Part shown: positions 1 to 8,936 of the stretch, piece after piece
Layout: each line of letters starts with the position of its first letter
How positions within the stretch are numbered: position 1 is the first letter of the stretch
NCBI RefSeq assembly: GCF_023635005.1
Contig: NZ_JAMLJM010000009.1
Span: 38,507-102,506 of the forward strand
Source: Flavobacterium luminosum
GTDB lineage: Bacteria > Bacteroidota > Bacteroidia > Flavobacteriales > Flavobacteriaceae
Reading direction: 5' to 3'
DNA: 64,000 bases
Position numbers and translations under genes: made by a program
The notes under the pieces: model-generated
Databases searched by the model: none
What the model saw: only the letters and a program-made list of their open reading frames with translations
Told to the model about the DNA's origin: nothing

Positions 1-1377
1 AATTAGTATCTTGTCCGTTTCAGAAACTACTTTATTATCCAAACTCCATACATATCGATTCATATTACCGGATAATTCGAAACGCAATTCTTTTACCGGA
101 GCGTCTTTTGGCAAAGTTGTTTTTGTGGGTGACTTCAGCATTGCATAATTTAAAGTGGTAATGTTAGAAAGTTTATTACTATTATATTGGTTTTCAGGCA
201 TTGCCATATTGTCTTTTTTATTTTCGCTCTTTTTAACTGATTGCCCAGTAATTTCAGGATACATTACCACATTCATATCCATTTGGTTCAAGGACATCTG
301 CATTCCCATATCATCCAAGTCTCCATTCATTTTCATCATATCATTCATCATTTTCATTCCCTCAAAGTATTTGAGTTTTGGCAATGGAGATATTAACTGT
401 CTAATACCCCCACCAATATATAATGATGCTGACTTGGTTCTATCTTCTGCCGTTGCCAAAAATTCATAAGAAGTATTTTCCGCCGGAATAGTTACTACAA
501 TATCGTATGTTTCTGAAACAGCTATGATGAGTCTGTCTACTTCAACAGGTTCAACATCATTACCGTCGTTTGCCACTACAGTAATTTTACCTCCTGCATA
601 GGTTAACCAAAAGTATGATGATGCTCCACCATTGGCTATCCGAAGACGTACTTTATCGCCAGCCTTAAATTGAGATAACTGACTTTCATTTTTACCATTT
701 ATTAGAAATTTGTCATAATACACATCGCTCACATCCATAGCGTTCATACGCTTCCACTCGTTTGTAACTTTAGTTTTAAAATGCCCCCCTCGAATTGCCT
801 CTGCATAACTTTGAGTAGTTCCTTTTTTAATTGCGAACCAATCCGTTGCATTGTGAAGCATCCTGTGTACATTTTCTGGTTTCATGTCTGTCCATTCACT
901 TAAAATTATTGGAATAGTTGGTAAATCATCTATTCCTTTTCTAAATGTTGGGTCATTTTGTTTTTTATTCATAATAAACATACCATACATTCCGATTTGT
1001 TCCTGTAAACCCGAATGGCTATGGTACCAATGGGTTCCGGTTTGGATTATCGGGAAAGTGTATTTATGAGTTGTGCCCGGTTTGATAGGCATTTGCGTAA
1101 GATTAGGCACTCCATCTTCTTTATTTGGCAAAAACAAACCATGCCAATGTAATGATGTTTCCTCTTCTAACTCATTATGTACATAAATTTCTGCAATATC
1201 ACCTTCAGTAAAAGTTAATGTAGGCATTGGTATTTGACCATTCACTGCTATTGCTCTTTTTTCTTTTCCGGAATAGTTTACTATGGTATCTCTTACATAT
1301 AAATCGTAACGTACTATATTTTGAGCAGTTATACTTAATGTAGCAAATGCTATAAGAATTGATAATTTAATTTTCAT
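1..1377 (-). CDS. Multicopper oxidase, 3' end cut by window edge
   Basis: The reading frame stays open from an ATG at 1377 down to base 1, so 459 codons are visible and the C-terminus lies outside the window. The N-terminus is a signal peptide. Type-3/type-2 copper ligand motifs are visible: SLHWHGL and THWYHSH, about 75-125 residues in, followed by the usual second cupredoxin domain and a Met-rich stretch (MKMMNDMMKMNGDLDDMGM) typical of copper-tolerance oxidases of the CopA/PcoA type. The likely role is periplasmic oxidation of Cu(I) to Cu(II). It is the most downstream gene seen in the minus-strand metal block, 17 bases after the MerC-type gene. The family assignment is firm; the specific copper role is inferred from context. 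Confidence 0.88.
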   Translation of the reverse strand, partial: MKIKLSILIAFATLSITAQNIVRYDLYVRDTIVNYSGKEKRAIAVNGQIPMPTLTFTEGDIAEIYVHNELEEETSLHWHGLFLPNKEDGVPNLTQMPIKPGTTHKYTFPIIQTGTHWYHSHSGLQEQIGMYGMFIMNKKQNDPTFRKGIDDLPTIPIILSEWTDMKPENVHRMLHNATDWFAIKKGTTQSYAEAIRGGHFKTKVTNEWKRMNAMDVSDVYYDKFLINGKNESQLSQFKAGDKVRLRIANGGASSYFWLTYAGGKITVVANDGNDVEPVEVDRLIIAVSETYDIVVTIPAENTSYEFLATAEDRTKSASLYIGGGIRQLISPLPKLKYFEGMKMMNDMMKMNGDLDDMGMQMSLNQMDMNVVMYPEITGQSVKKSENKKDNMAMPENQYNSNKLSNITTLNYAMLKSPTKTTLPKDAPVKELRFELSGNMNRYVWSLDNKVVSETDKILI

Positions 1378-1394
1378 AAGTAATATTTTATATT

Positions 1395-2003
1395 TTAACA
1401 ACAACCAGTTCCAACTTGAATTGGCGGGCATTTTACACTTCCGTAACTACAGTATACGCAACAATCTCCTTCTAATGGTCGCAATCTTGTTTTGCAATTT
1501 TTACATTCATAGAAAAACTCACAGGCATTTGTTGGCATTATTTCATCTTTTTTGTGTCCACATTTTGGACAAGTTATTGTCGATTTTAATTCAACAGTTT
1601 TTCCGTCATATATTCCACACGTTTTACAATTTTGATTTAATTTATTTTGGTAATAATTAACTATTGTAGCTATAAGAAGCCCAAACATACCCGTGTATAA
1701 AAAATATACTTGATACTCACTATTGCAAAAATAATAGCTGTAAAAAATAATAACCATACTTGGAATTGCAATTAATATTGGATATAAACATTTATGTTTG
1801 CGATAGGAAAGAAAAAAACCAATAATAGAGATTAGAACCATACCTTGAAAAATCCACATTGTCCATCCTCCAAAAAGCTCAAAACTACCTAAACCTAAAG
1901 CTGATGCTGCAAATGCAAAAAGGGGAAAGCAACAAGGAGAAAATATTGCTGTTAAGAACATACCAAATGTTCCGAATTTATCCATATTATTTGTTAGTTT
2001 CAT
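1395..2003 (-). CDS. MerC-type membrane protein fused to a GDCCVxC domain
   Basis: 202 aa. Residues 1-118 resemble MerC mercury-uptake proteins: four hydrophobic segments with a Cys pair (C24-C25, SPCCFP) in the first one. After a short linker (NCKTCG) comes a Cys-rich tail with CPKCGH (145-150), a CEFFYECKNC segment, and the GDCCVYCSYG motif at 179-188 followed by KCPP and a terminal CC. GDCCVxC domains are commonly encoded beside merC in Bacteroidota; here the two are one polypeptide. The tail probably binds a soft metal ion next to the membrane pore. It lies 18 bases downstream of the P-type ATPase. The substrate (Hg or Cu) cannot be read from the sequence. Confidence 0.82.
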   Translation of the reverse strand: MKLTNNMDKFGTFGMFLTAIFSPCCFPLFAFAASALGLGSFELFGGWTMWIFQGMVLISIIGFFLSYRKHKCLYPILIAIPSMVIIFYSYYFCNSEYQVYFLYTGMFGLLIATIVNYYQNKLNQNCKTCGIYDGKTVELKSTITCPKCGHKKDEIMPTNACEFFYECKNCKTRLRPLEGDCCVYCSYGSVKCPPIQVGTGCC

Positions 2004-2021
2004 TCTTGTTATTATTTATTG

Positions 2022-4559
2022 TTAGAGTTTTAAACTTCTTAATCTTAACGCGTTTACGATTACGGATACAGAACTGAAAGACATTGCTAAAGCAGCTATC
2101 ATTGGGGATAATAAAATTCCAAAAAGCGGATATAAAACTCCCGCTGCAATTGGAACACCTAACACGTTATAGAAAAATGCAAAAAATAAATTCTGCTTAA
2201 TATTTTTCATAACAGCGTGGCTTAAATTCTTGGCTTTTACTATGCCTTGTAAATCCCCTTTGACTAACGTGATTTTGGCGCTTTCTATGGCGACATCCGT
2301 TCCGGTTCCCATTGCAATACCTATATTGGCTTGTGCCAATGCCGGCGCATCATTTATACCATCGCCAGCCATGGCTACAATTTTGCCTTCTGCCTGCAAT
2401 TTTTTAATTTCTTTGAGTTTGTCTTCGGGTAAGCATCCAGCTTTATAGGTTTTTAATCCCAATTCATCAGCAACTGCTTTAGCTGTATTGACATTGTCAC
2501 CAGTCATCATGATTACTTCGACACCCTGGCTCATTAATTCTTTTATGGCTTCTTTGCTAGAAGTTTTAATAGCATCTGTTATAGATACAAAACCAACAGC
2601 TATGTTATCAACGGCAATGTAAGAGACTGTTTTTCCTAATTTTTGTTCGGCAATGATTTTGTTTTCTAAATCGTCAGAAACTGTTGCCTTGACTTGCTCC
2701 ATTAGTTTTTTATTGCCTAATGCCACTTTTTTATTAGTCACTGTTCCTATAACACCCTTTCCGGCAACGGCTTCAAAATCTTTTACTTCGATTAAAGAAA
2801 TGGATTTTGTTTTGGCATAAATTACCACAGCTTGTGCCAATGGATGTTCACTATATTGGTTTAAGGAAGCAATGCTTTGCAATAAGTCACTATCGTTGTT
2901 ATTGGATGCATAAATTTTTTCGACAGATGGTTTTCCTTCGGTGATGGTTCCTGTTTTATCGGTAATTAAAACATTAACCTTATTCATGTTCTCTAAAGCC
3001 TCAGCATTCTTTATCAAAACGCCTGATTGTGCTCCTTTGCCAACACCAACCATTACTGACATGGGAGTTGCCAGACCCAGAGCACAAGGACAGGCTATAA
3101 TTAATACAGCAATAGCATTTATAAAGCCATATACTAATGCCGGTTCGGGACCAAATTTTGCCCAAACAAAAAAGGTTATTGCCGATATAATGACCACAAT
3201 TGGCACAAAGTACTTGGAGATACTATCTGCTAATTTCTGAATTGGAGCTCGTGAACGACTGGCATCATTTACCATTTGCACGATTTGAGATAGCAAGGTT
3301 TCGGAACCTACTTTTTCGGCTATCATCACAAATGATTTGTTTCCGTTTATTGTTCCGGAAATTACGTTATCGCCTTTCTTTTTATCAACCGGTATTGGCT
3401 CACCAGTAATCATAGCTTCATCGATACTGCTTTCACCATCGGTTATTTTTCCGTCAACAGGGATTTTGTCGCCGGGTTTTACTCTCAATAAATCGCCTTT
3501 TTTGATGTCGTGGATTGATATTACTTTATCACCGCCATCAATAACCAAAGTAGCTTCAGTTGGCGCAAGTTTTAATAATTCTTTGATAGCTCCGCTGGTT
3601 TGGCTGTGTGCCCTTGCTTCGAGTAATTGTCCTAACAAAACTAAAGTCAGAATAACTGTTGTTGCTTCAAAGTATAATAATACAGTTCCGTGTTCTGTTT
3701 TGAATTCACTTGGAAAAATATCCGGAAAAAACATTCCGACTAAACTAAATAAAAATGCCACTCCCGTTCCAATTCCGATGAGTGTGAACATATTCAGATT
3801 CCAAGTAATAATTGATTTCCAGGCGCGGACAAAAAATACCCAACAGGCATAAAAAACAACAGGAAGAGATAAAATAAGCTGTACCCAGTTCCATTTGTCC
3901 GCATCCATTAGTTGCAATAAAGGATTATTGTGTGCCATTTCAATCATGGCAATGGCGAAAATGGGAACTGTAAACACAACTGCTATTTTCATTTTCTTAA
4001 CCAAATCTTTATAAGTCCTTTGGTCTTCGCTTTCGCTTGGTTCCATTGGTACTAAATCCATACCGCATATAGGACAGGAACCCGGAGTTTCACTAATTAC
4101 TTCGGGATTCATTGGACAAGTATATAGTGTCTTGTTTACGGTTAGTTCAGGTGCTTTGACTAGATCCATTCCACACACAGGACAATCGCCCGCTTTGTCA
4201 TAGACTTTTTCGCCTTCGCAATGCATTGGGCAATAATATTTACCAGCGGCGTTGGTTGGTATAACAGCCTCTTTTTTATAATTATGCTCATGAGTAGAAC
4301 AACATGACTTTGCAGCGGATTCATTAGTTGTAGTATCTTCTGTAGTTTTATCATTGCTCATTTCTATGGTGTATTTTCCAACAGTCGTCAGTGCTTCCTG
4401 CAACTTTGATGTTGGAATGTGTTTGTCCATAGTAATTATGGCCACTGGTGGGCTTAATGAAACTTTTGCTTCAATACCATCAATAGTATTCAATGCTTTC
4501 TCGACTTTAGAGCGACAACCATCGCAAGTCATTCCGGTAATGTTGTAAGTATGTATCAT
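2022..4559 (-). CDS. copA: Copper-translocating P1B-type ATPase
   Basis: 845 aa inner-membrane pump that exports a soft metal ion, most likely Cu(I), using ATP. In order: an HMA domain with GMTCDGC (C12, C15), a Cys/His-rich linker (KSCCSTHEH), two tandem heavy-metal-binding modules (about 109-134 and 146-171, each CPM...CPxCGMDL), membrane helices, the actuator TGE (385-387), the ion-binding CPC motif in the membrane (490-492), the phosphorylation site DKTGT (D534), and the hinge motif GDGINDAPAL. CPC plus the HMA CxxC indicates the Cu(I)/Ag(I) class. The AraC-type gene with its own HMA-like domain lies 77 bases upstream and is its probable regulator. Confidence 0.96.
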   Translation of the reverse strand: MIHTYNITGMTCDGCRSKVEKALNTIDGIEAKVSLSPPVAIITMDKHIPTSKLQEALTTVGKYTIEMSNDKTTEDTTTNESAAKSCCSTHEHNYKKEAVIPTNAAGKYYCPMHCEGEKVYDKAGDCPVCGMDLVKAPELTVNKTLYTCPMNPEVISETPGSCPICGMDLVPMEPSESEDQRTYKDLVKKMKIAVVFTVPIFAIAMIEMAHNNPLLQLMDADKWNWVQLILSLPVVFYACWVFFVRAWKSIITWNLNMFTLIGIGTGVAFLFSLVGMFFPDIFPSEFKTEHGTVLLYFEATTVILTLVLLGQLLEARAHSQTSGAIKELLKLAPTEATLVIDGGDKVISIHDIKKGDLLRVKPGDKIPVDGKITDGESSIDEAMITGEPIPVDKKKGDNVISGTINGNKSFVMIAEKVGSETLLSQIVQMVNDASRSRAPIQKLADSISKYFVPIVVIISAITFFVWAKFGPEPALVYGFINAIAVLIIACPCALGLATPMSVMVGVGKGAQSGVLIKNAEALENMNKVNVLITDKTGTITEGKPSVEKIYASNNNDSDLLQSIASLNQYSEHPLAQAVVIYAKTKSISLIEVKDFEAVAGKGVIGTVTNKKVALGNKKLMEQVKATVSDDLENKIIAEQKLGKTVSYIAVDNIAVGFVSITDAIKTSSKEAIKELMSQGVEVIMMTGDNVNTAKAVADELGLKTYKAGCLPEDKLKEIKKLQAEGKIVAMAGDGINDAPALAQANIGIAMGTGTDVAIESAKITLVKGDLQGIVKAKNLSHAVMKNIKQNLFFAFFYNVLGVPIAAGVLYPLFGILLSPMIAALAMSFSSVSVIVNALRLRSLKL

Positions 4560-4636
4560 CTTTATATTATTTTAATACAAATTTCTATCATAACTGCTTT
4601 TTGTATTTGCAAAATTTTGGGTTTGATTTGCAAGAT

Positions 4637-5200
4637 TTATAAGTCTTCGATTTGCTTTCGTTTAATGGTTTTTATATTCTTAAAGTGTGTTGGTGAAAAG
4701 CCGGTTACTTTTTTGAATTGATTACTTAAATGTGAAACGCTACTATAGTTTAAAGAGTAAGCTATTTGGCTTAGGGATAATTCATCATAGATGATCAACT
4801 CTTTTACTTTCTCAATTTTCAGATTAATGAAGTATTTTTCAATTGTTGTGTTTTCTACTTCGGAAAAGAGGTTGCTCAAGGTATTATAGTCTTGATGAAG
4901 ATGCTGGAAGAGAAACTCGGATAGATTTATTTTTAAATCATTGTTTTTATTCTGAACCAAATCAATGATTAATGTTTTAATCTTATCGATTGTTTTACTT
5001 TTCCTATCATCAATCAAATCAAAGCCAACTGCACGAAGGCTTTTTAGCAATTCATTTTTTTTGCTTTCCTGAATGTCATTTTTCAATTCAACTTCACCTA
5101 ACTCAACTGAAACAGGAGTAATTCCTGTACTTTCAAATATTGATTTTACCACAATCTTGCAACGGCTGCATACCATATTTTTAATGTGTAGCTTCATCAT
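4637..5200 (-). CDS. AraC-family regulator with HMA-like metal sensor
   Basis: 187 aa. The N-terminus looks like a heavy-metal-associated fold, with the motif KNMVCSRC (C11, C14), and the C-terminal half (about 90-187) is an AraC-type double helix-turn-helix ending in the family signature around SVSHLSNQFKKVTGFSP. This suggests a one-component copper sensor that binds the metal through the CxxC and controls the neighbouring metal genes. It lies directly upstream of the P-type ATPase in the same direction and 7 bases downstream of the nuclease-like gene. The regulatory target is inference. Confidence 0.85.
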   Translation of the reverse strand: MMKLHIKNMVCSRCKIVVKSIFESTGITPVSVELGEVELKNDIQESKKNELLKSLRAVGFDLIDDRKSKTIDKIKTLIIDLVQNKNNDLKINLSEFLFQHLHQDYNTLSNLFSEVENTTIEKYFINLKIEKVKELIIYDELSLSQIAYSLNYSSVSHLSNQFKKVTGFSPTHFKNIKTIKRKQIEDL

Positions 5201-5207
5201 TGAGTTA

Positions 5208-6452
5208 TTAAATTGTTTTTGCTATTTTATCCATGATCGAATGGTCTGTACCGAATTTGCAAATTGCATCACAATTGGTTCTTAGTTCTGAAAAGAGAAT
5301 GTATTTAATATTCATTTTTGAATTTTTTATAACAGGTCTATTGAGTTGCTGAATGACATCTTTTTCGCGACTGTCAGGGATTATGATATAAAATACTTCA
5401 TCACCATCAGAAATACTGAAATAAAGATCTGAAAGACGCAAAATCCCAGAGTAAATACTAGTGCTTTTTTCTACTTCAAATGCTCCGATAATGTTGTCAG
5501 TTCCTTTTTCAAACCATAAAACATCTATGAGTTTGATGGTGTTCTGAGTGTCTTTGTCACAAGGTAATTCAGGGAATTTATTTATAGAGATAAAAGAAAA
5601 ATTTTGTCCGTTGAAAGCTTTGCTTTTATCATTACTTGCCGGTGTAACATCGAATCCTAATGATGCCCCAATTTTCAATAGATGGTATTGCATTTCACTA
5701 TGCAGATTATCTTCTTTTTTTTCTTCGATAATTTCTTTTTGGCGTTTTACTATGTTTTTTTCGAATTTATGACGCTCTTCTTCACTCAGATAATCATCAT
5801 TTCCTATTAGCATTTTTTGAGTCCCAATTTCAAAACACAATCCTGCGATTGCACCTAAATCATTGGATAGTTCCGATTTGAATTTTGAATTTGTTTCCAG
5901 TAGTGTCTCTCTAATTTTTAAGTATTCACTCCAGCTCCCCAATTTTTTTTTATCCTTGAACAAATAATTAAAACCATTTACAATTGCTGTGTTGAAAGGT
6001 GGAAACCAAGTTGGATGCAAGAAATATAAAATACTGGCAACCGCCGGACCTAATCCTTTTATTTTAAGGTCATCCAGTTTTACAATCTCTTTGAGTACCT
6101 GCTCTTCGCTTTTTGCATTAATACAATTTTCTAAGAATTGGCCAAAAGCAATCTTATTGGTTTGATTTTCATAAATATCAGGAATTCTAAGTTTTGGTTT
6201 CCAATAAAAAGGATGTGAAACGCCTACGAAAACTTGCTTTTGCTCGGCAATACAATTGAGTACAAATTCCAAACTGCTGTTTTTAAAATCATTTGGAAAT
6301 GATTTGCTTTTAATATCTTCAACAACCTGAATAATTCCTCGACGAATAGTCCTGAACGCTTTTAATCGTTGGTCATTATCAATAAACCAAGTATTATAAA
6401 CACTCTCTGTATCGTTTTTGTACTGCTGTACTATTTGATTAAAATTGTTCAT
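5208..6452 (-). CDS. HhH and PD-(D/E)xK nuclease-like protein, function unknown
   Basis: 414 aa. The middle part contains a helix-hairpin-helix-like segment (KIKGLGPAVASI, about 130-141) followed by a glycosylase-like stretch (HPTWFPPFNTA). After a charged linker (220-250) the C-terminal half has a PD-(D/E)xK-like pattern: E253, D310 (IKLIDVLWF), then GAFEVEKS with E326, E328 and K329. This suggests a DNA-binding protein with a restriction-like nuclease domain. It sits 7 bases from the AraC gene and 15 bases from the efflux adaptor, so it is embedded in the metal block, although nothing in it points to metal handling. Whether it is active, and on what, is unknown. Confidence 0.6.
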   Translation of the reverse strand: MNNFNQIVQQYKNDTESVYNTWFIDNDQRLKAFRTIRRGIIQVVEDIKSKSFPNDFKNSSLEFVLNCIAEQKQVFVGVSHPFYWKPKLRIPDIYENQTNKIAFGQFLENCINAKSEEQVLKEIVKLDDLKIKGLGPAVASILYFLHPTWFPPFNTAIVNGFNYLFKDKKKLGSWSEYLKIRETLLETNSKFKSELSNDLGAIAGLCFEIGTQKMLIGNDDYLSEEERHKFEKNIVKRQKEIIEEKKEDNLHSEMQYHLLKIGASLGFDVTPASNDKSKAFNGQNFSFISINKFPELPCDKDTQNTIKLIDVLWFEKGTDNIIGAFEVEKSTSIYSGILRLSDLYFSISDGDEVFYIIIPDSREKDVIQQLNRPVIKNSKMNIKYILFSELRTNCDAICKFGTDHSIMDKIAKTI

Positions 6453-6466
6453 CCTTACTATTTATA

Positions 6467-7687
6467 TTACATCTTCATACCTTCCATAGGGTCAGTACCT
6501 TTTCTAAATTTATATTCACTGTTTATGGCATACGCCCCAGTAATTACTACCTTTTTTGAAGCATCAATCTCTGATTTAATTTCTATCAATCCATTGGTTT
6601 CTATCCCAGTTTTAACCATAAGATTTTCAAATATTCCCGGACTTTTTTCTATCCAGATGTAAGAGGCATTTTCTTCTCTGATTACCGCATCCACCGGAAT
6701 AAAAAGGCCTTTTATATTGGATTGGTTTAATTTAACGATGGCCTGCATACCAGGTTTTAATTCCAAATTTTGATTTGGCACTTGCAGTCGTATTAAAAGC
6801 AGTCGGGTATCCGGATTGATTTCCGGATTGATAAAATTAACTTCAGCATTAATCGTTTTATCCGGGAAATCGGTAAAAGAAACTTTGGCATTTTGTCCAA
6901 GTTTAATACTTTTTGCATAGTTTACATTTACTTGTGCTTCGAGCCAAAGATTGCTTAAATCAGCCAATTTAATTATAGCGAAACCTTCCATCATATAACT
7001 TCCTTCCGTTGCCATTATCTCTGAAATATAACCACTTGTGGTACTGTAAAAGGTTGTATAGGGTGAAATTACCTTATTACTTTTTAAACTTTCGATTTGT
7101 GAATTTGACAAGCCAAAGAATAACAGTTTTTGCTTGGCAGCATTAAGCATATTTTGAGCGTTCTTTCCAAAATCACCCGGCATGGAAAGCTGTTTGTAAG
7201 CGGTAAGATAATCCTGTTTGGCTATTGCAATATCTTCACTGTACAAGGAGTACAAGGCATCATTTTTACGAACATAATCACCAATCGTTTTAAAGTATAG
7301 CTTTTCAATTCGACCCATTGCTCTTGCTGAAATGGTATTAATTTTCTCTTGATTAATTGTTAGAACTCCAGTGTAACTTTGTTCTAAATTGTTTTGTGTT
7401 GCTGCAATAGTTTGAGTGGTAATGTTTCCCAGTTGTATTTGCTGTTTGCTCAGACTTATTTCGTTTGCATTGGTATCGTTGTTTTGTATTGGAGTTAAAG
7501 GCATATGACAAATAGGACATTTTCCGGGTTTGTCTTCTTTCACTTGTGGATCCATCGAACAGGTGTAGAAAGTAGTTTCTTTCCCAATATCATGTCCTGA
7601 ATGGTCTTCTTTATTTTTAGTATTACAAGCAATTACCACCATGAATAATAGTAGTACTGCAATACTGTAGTTTATTATCTTTTTCAT
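6467..7687 (-). CDS. RND efflux periplasmic adaptor (CusB type), lipoprotein
   Basis: 406 aa. It has a lipoprotein signal with lipobox VIAC (C21), then a heavy-metal-binding module around 40-65 (TCSMDPQV...CPICHMPL), then the membrane-fusion-protein body with an alpha-helical hairpin and lipoyl/beta-barrel parts. It would bridge the inner-membrane RND pump and the TolC-type channel and hand metal to the pump. It is the second of two adaptor genes, 2 bases after the first, in the order cusA-N, cusA-C, tolC-like, adaptor 1, adaptor 2. Divergence between the two suggests a mixed adaptor ring or specialised metal loading; that part is inference. Confidence 0.9.
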   Translation of the reverse strand: MKKIINYSIAVLLLFMVVIACNTKNKEDHSGHDIGKETTFYTCSMDPQVKEDKPGKCPICHMPLTPIQNNDTNANEISLSKQQIQLGNITTQTIAATQNNLEQSYTGVLTINQEKINTISARAMGRIEKLYFKTIGDYVRKNDALYSLYSEDIAIAKQDYLTAYKQLSMPGDFGKNAQNMLNAAKQKLLFFGLSNSQIESLKSNKVISPYTTFYSTTSGYISEIMATEGSYMMEGFAIIKLADLSNLWLEAQVNVNYAKSIKLGQNAKVSFTDFPDKTINAEVNFINPEINPDTRLLLIRLQVPNQNLELKPGMQAIVKLNQSNIKGLFIPVDAVIREENASYIWIEKSPGIFENLMVKTGIETNGLIEIKSEIDASKKVVITGAYAINSEYKFRKGTDPMEGMKM

Positions 7688-7689
7688 TT

Positions 7690-8934
7690 TTACTCGGTTT
7701 TAATGAAGCTTTCACTGTCTATTAAATACTGTGCGTTTTGGGCAATAGAGTCATTAACCGAAATTCCGTTGATGACTTGAACATAATCTCCCATTTTAAT
7801 TCCCGTTTTTATTTCTTTAGCCTTGAAGCCGTTGTTCATTTTGACAAAAACTATTTTCTTATTTCCAATACTGACGAAAGCTTGTTTATGCAACCAAGTC
7901 CCTCCAATCGGATTTGTTTTTATTTTACCCTGCAAACGTAAACCTATAGGTAGCTTTAAGCTATTGTTGTTTAAATACACCCTGATTCTATTGGACTTAT
8001 CTGTTGCGCTAAACTGAGTTTCTATGAAATTTATACGAGCATTAATATTGGAAGTTTCATCTAATTCTGTTGTAATAGCAATGGGTTGGTCCTTCTTTAG
8101 TAATCCGCTATATCCTTGTAATACATTAAAAACACCCCATACTTTATCGGTATTGACTAATTTAAAAACAGTTTCTCCCTTTACTATATAATTCCCTTCT
8201 TTAACATTTAATACTTCAGAAGTAGCACTTGTATTAGACATCGAATTGCTATTGACATCCATTGTTTCTGTTGCATCAATTATTCCATACGCAGGACTAT
8301 AAATTGAAATTACCGGATTTGTTCTTTTGGTTGAAACCAATGAATTAATTTGATTCCCACTCATGCCATAGAGCTTTAATTTTTGTTTTGAAGCTTCAAC
8401 AATTGAGGTATTATCCACATCATTTGAAATTAAATAAATGAAATTTTGCTGTTCCGTAAGTAATTCGGGACTGTATAAATCAAAAAGTTTTTGTCCTTTA
8501 TTTACCTTTTGGTATTTGTAATTCACGTATATTTTTTCAATTCTTCCAGATGCCCTTGCCGCAATGTTTACAAAAGAATTTGGATCGTAAGTCACAATAC
8601 CTGGTAAATTAATTTCACTGCTTACTGTTGTGTCTTTTGCAGTCGTGGTTTGATAATTTCCAACAATAAAATTATCCGTTGGCTTTAAAACATTGTCAAT
8701 CGAATTGCTTTCTTCTGCACGATTGTTTGTTACCTTTTTTACTAAAGTCATTCCGCAAATAGGACAATTTCCGGGTTTGTCCCTGATAATCTCTGGGTGC
8801 ATCGGACAGGTGTAAATCGCTGCTTGCTGTTCGTGACCAGAATGATTATCCGATTTGGTTGCAAAATAATATATTGCAAATCCAATCGCTAAAATCACAA
8901 TGGCTATTAAACTGTATTTTAAATATCGGTTCAT
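7690..8934 (-). CDS. RND efflux periplasmic adaptor (CusB type), membrane-anchored
   Basis: 414 aa. It is anchored by an N-terminal hydrophobic segment (about 6-26) rather than a lipobox. A heavy-metal-binding module follows at about 39-66 (YTCPMHPEII...CPICGMTLV), then typical HlyD/CusB adaptor sequence. It starts 2 bases after the TolC-like gene ends and ends 2 bases before the second adaptor, so it is clearly cotranscribed. It would deliver Cu(I)/Ag(I) to the CusA-like pump. Assignment to the CusB type rests on the metal module and the operon. Confidence 0.9.
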   Translation of the reverse strand: MNRYLKYSLIAIVILAIGFAIYYFATKSDNHSGHEQQAAIYTCPMHPEIIRDKPGNCPICGMTLVKKVTNNRAEESNSIDNVLKPTDNFIVGNYQTTTAKDTTVSSEINLPGIVTYDPNSFVNIAARASGRIEKIYVNYKYQKVNKGQKLFDLYSPELLTEQQNFIYLISNDVDNTSIVEASKQKLKLYGMSGNQINSLVSTKRTNPVISIYSPAYGIIDATETMDVNSNSMSNTSATSEVLNVKEGNYIVKGETVFKLVNTDKVWGVFNVLQGYSGLLKKDQPIAITTELDETSNINARINFIETQFSATDKSNRIRVYLNNNSLKLPIGLRLQGKIKTNPIGGTWLHKQAFVSIGNKKIVFVKMNNGFKAKEIKTGIKMGDYVQVINGISVNDSIAQNAQYLIDSESFIKTE

Positions 8935-8936
8935 AA

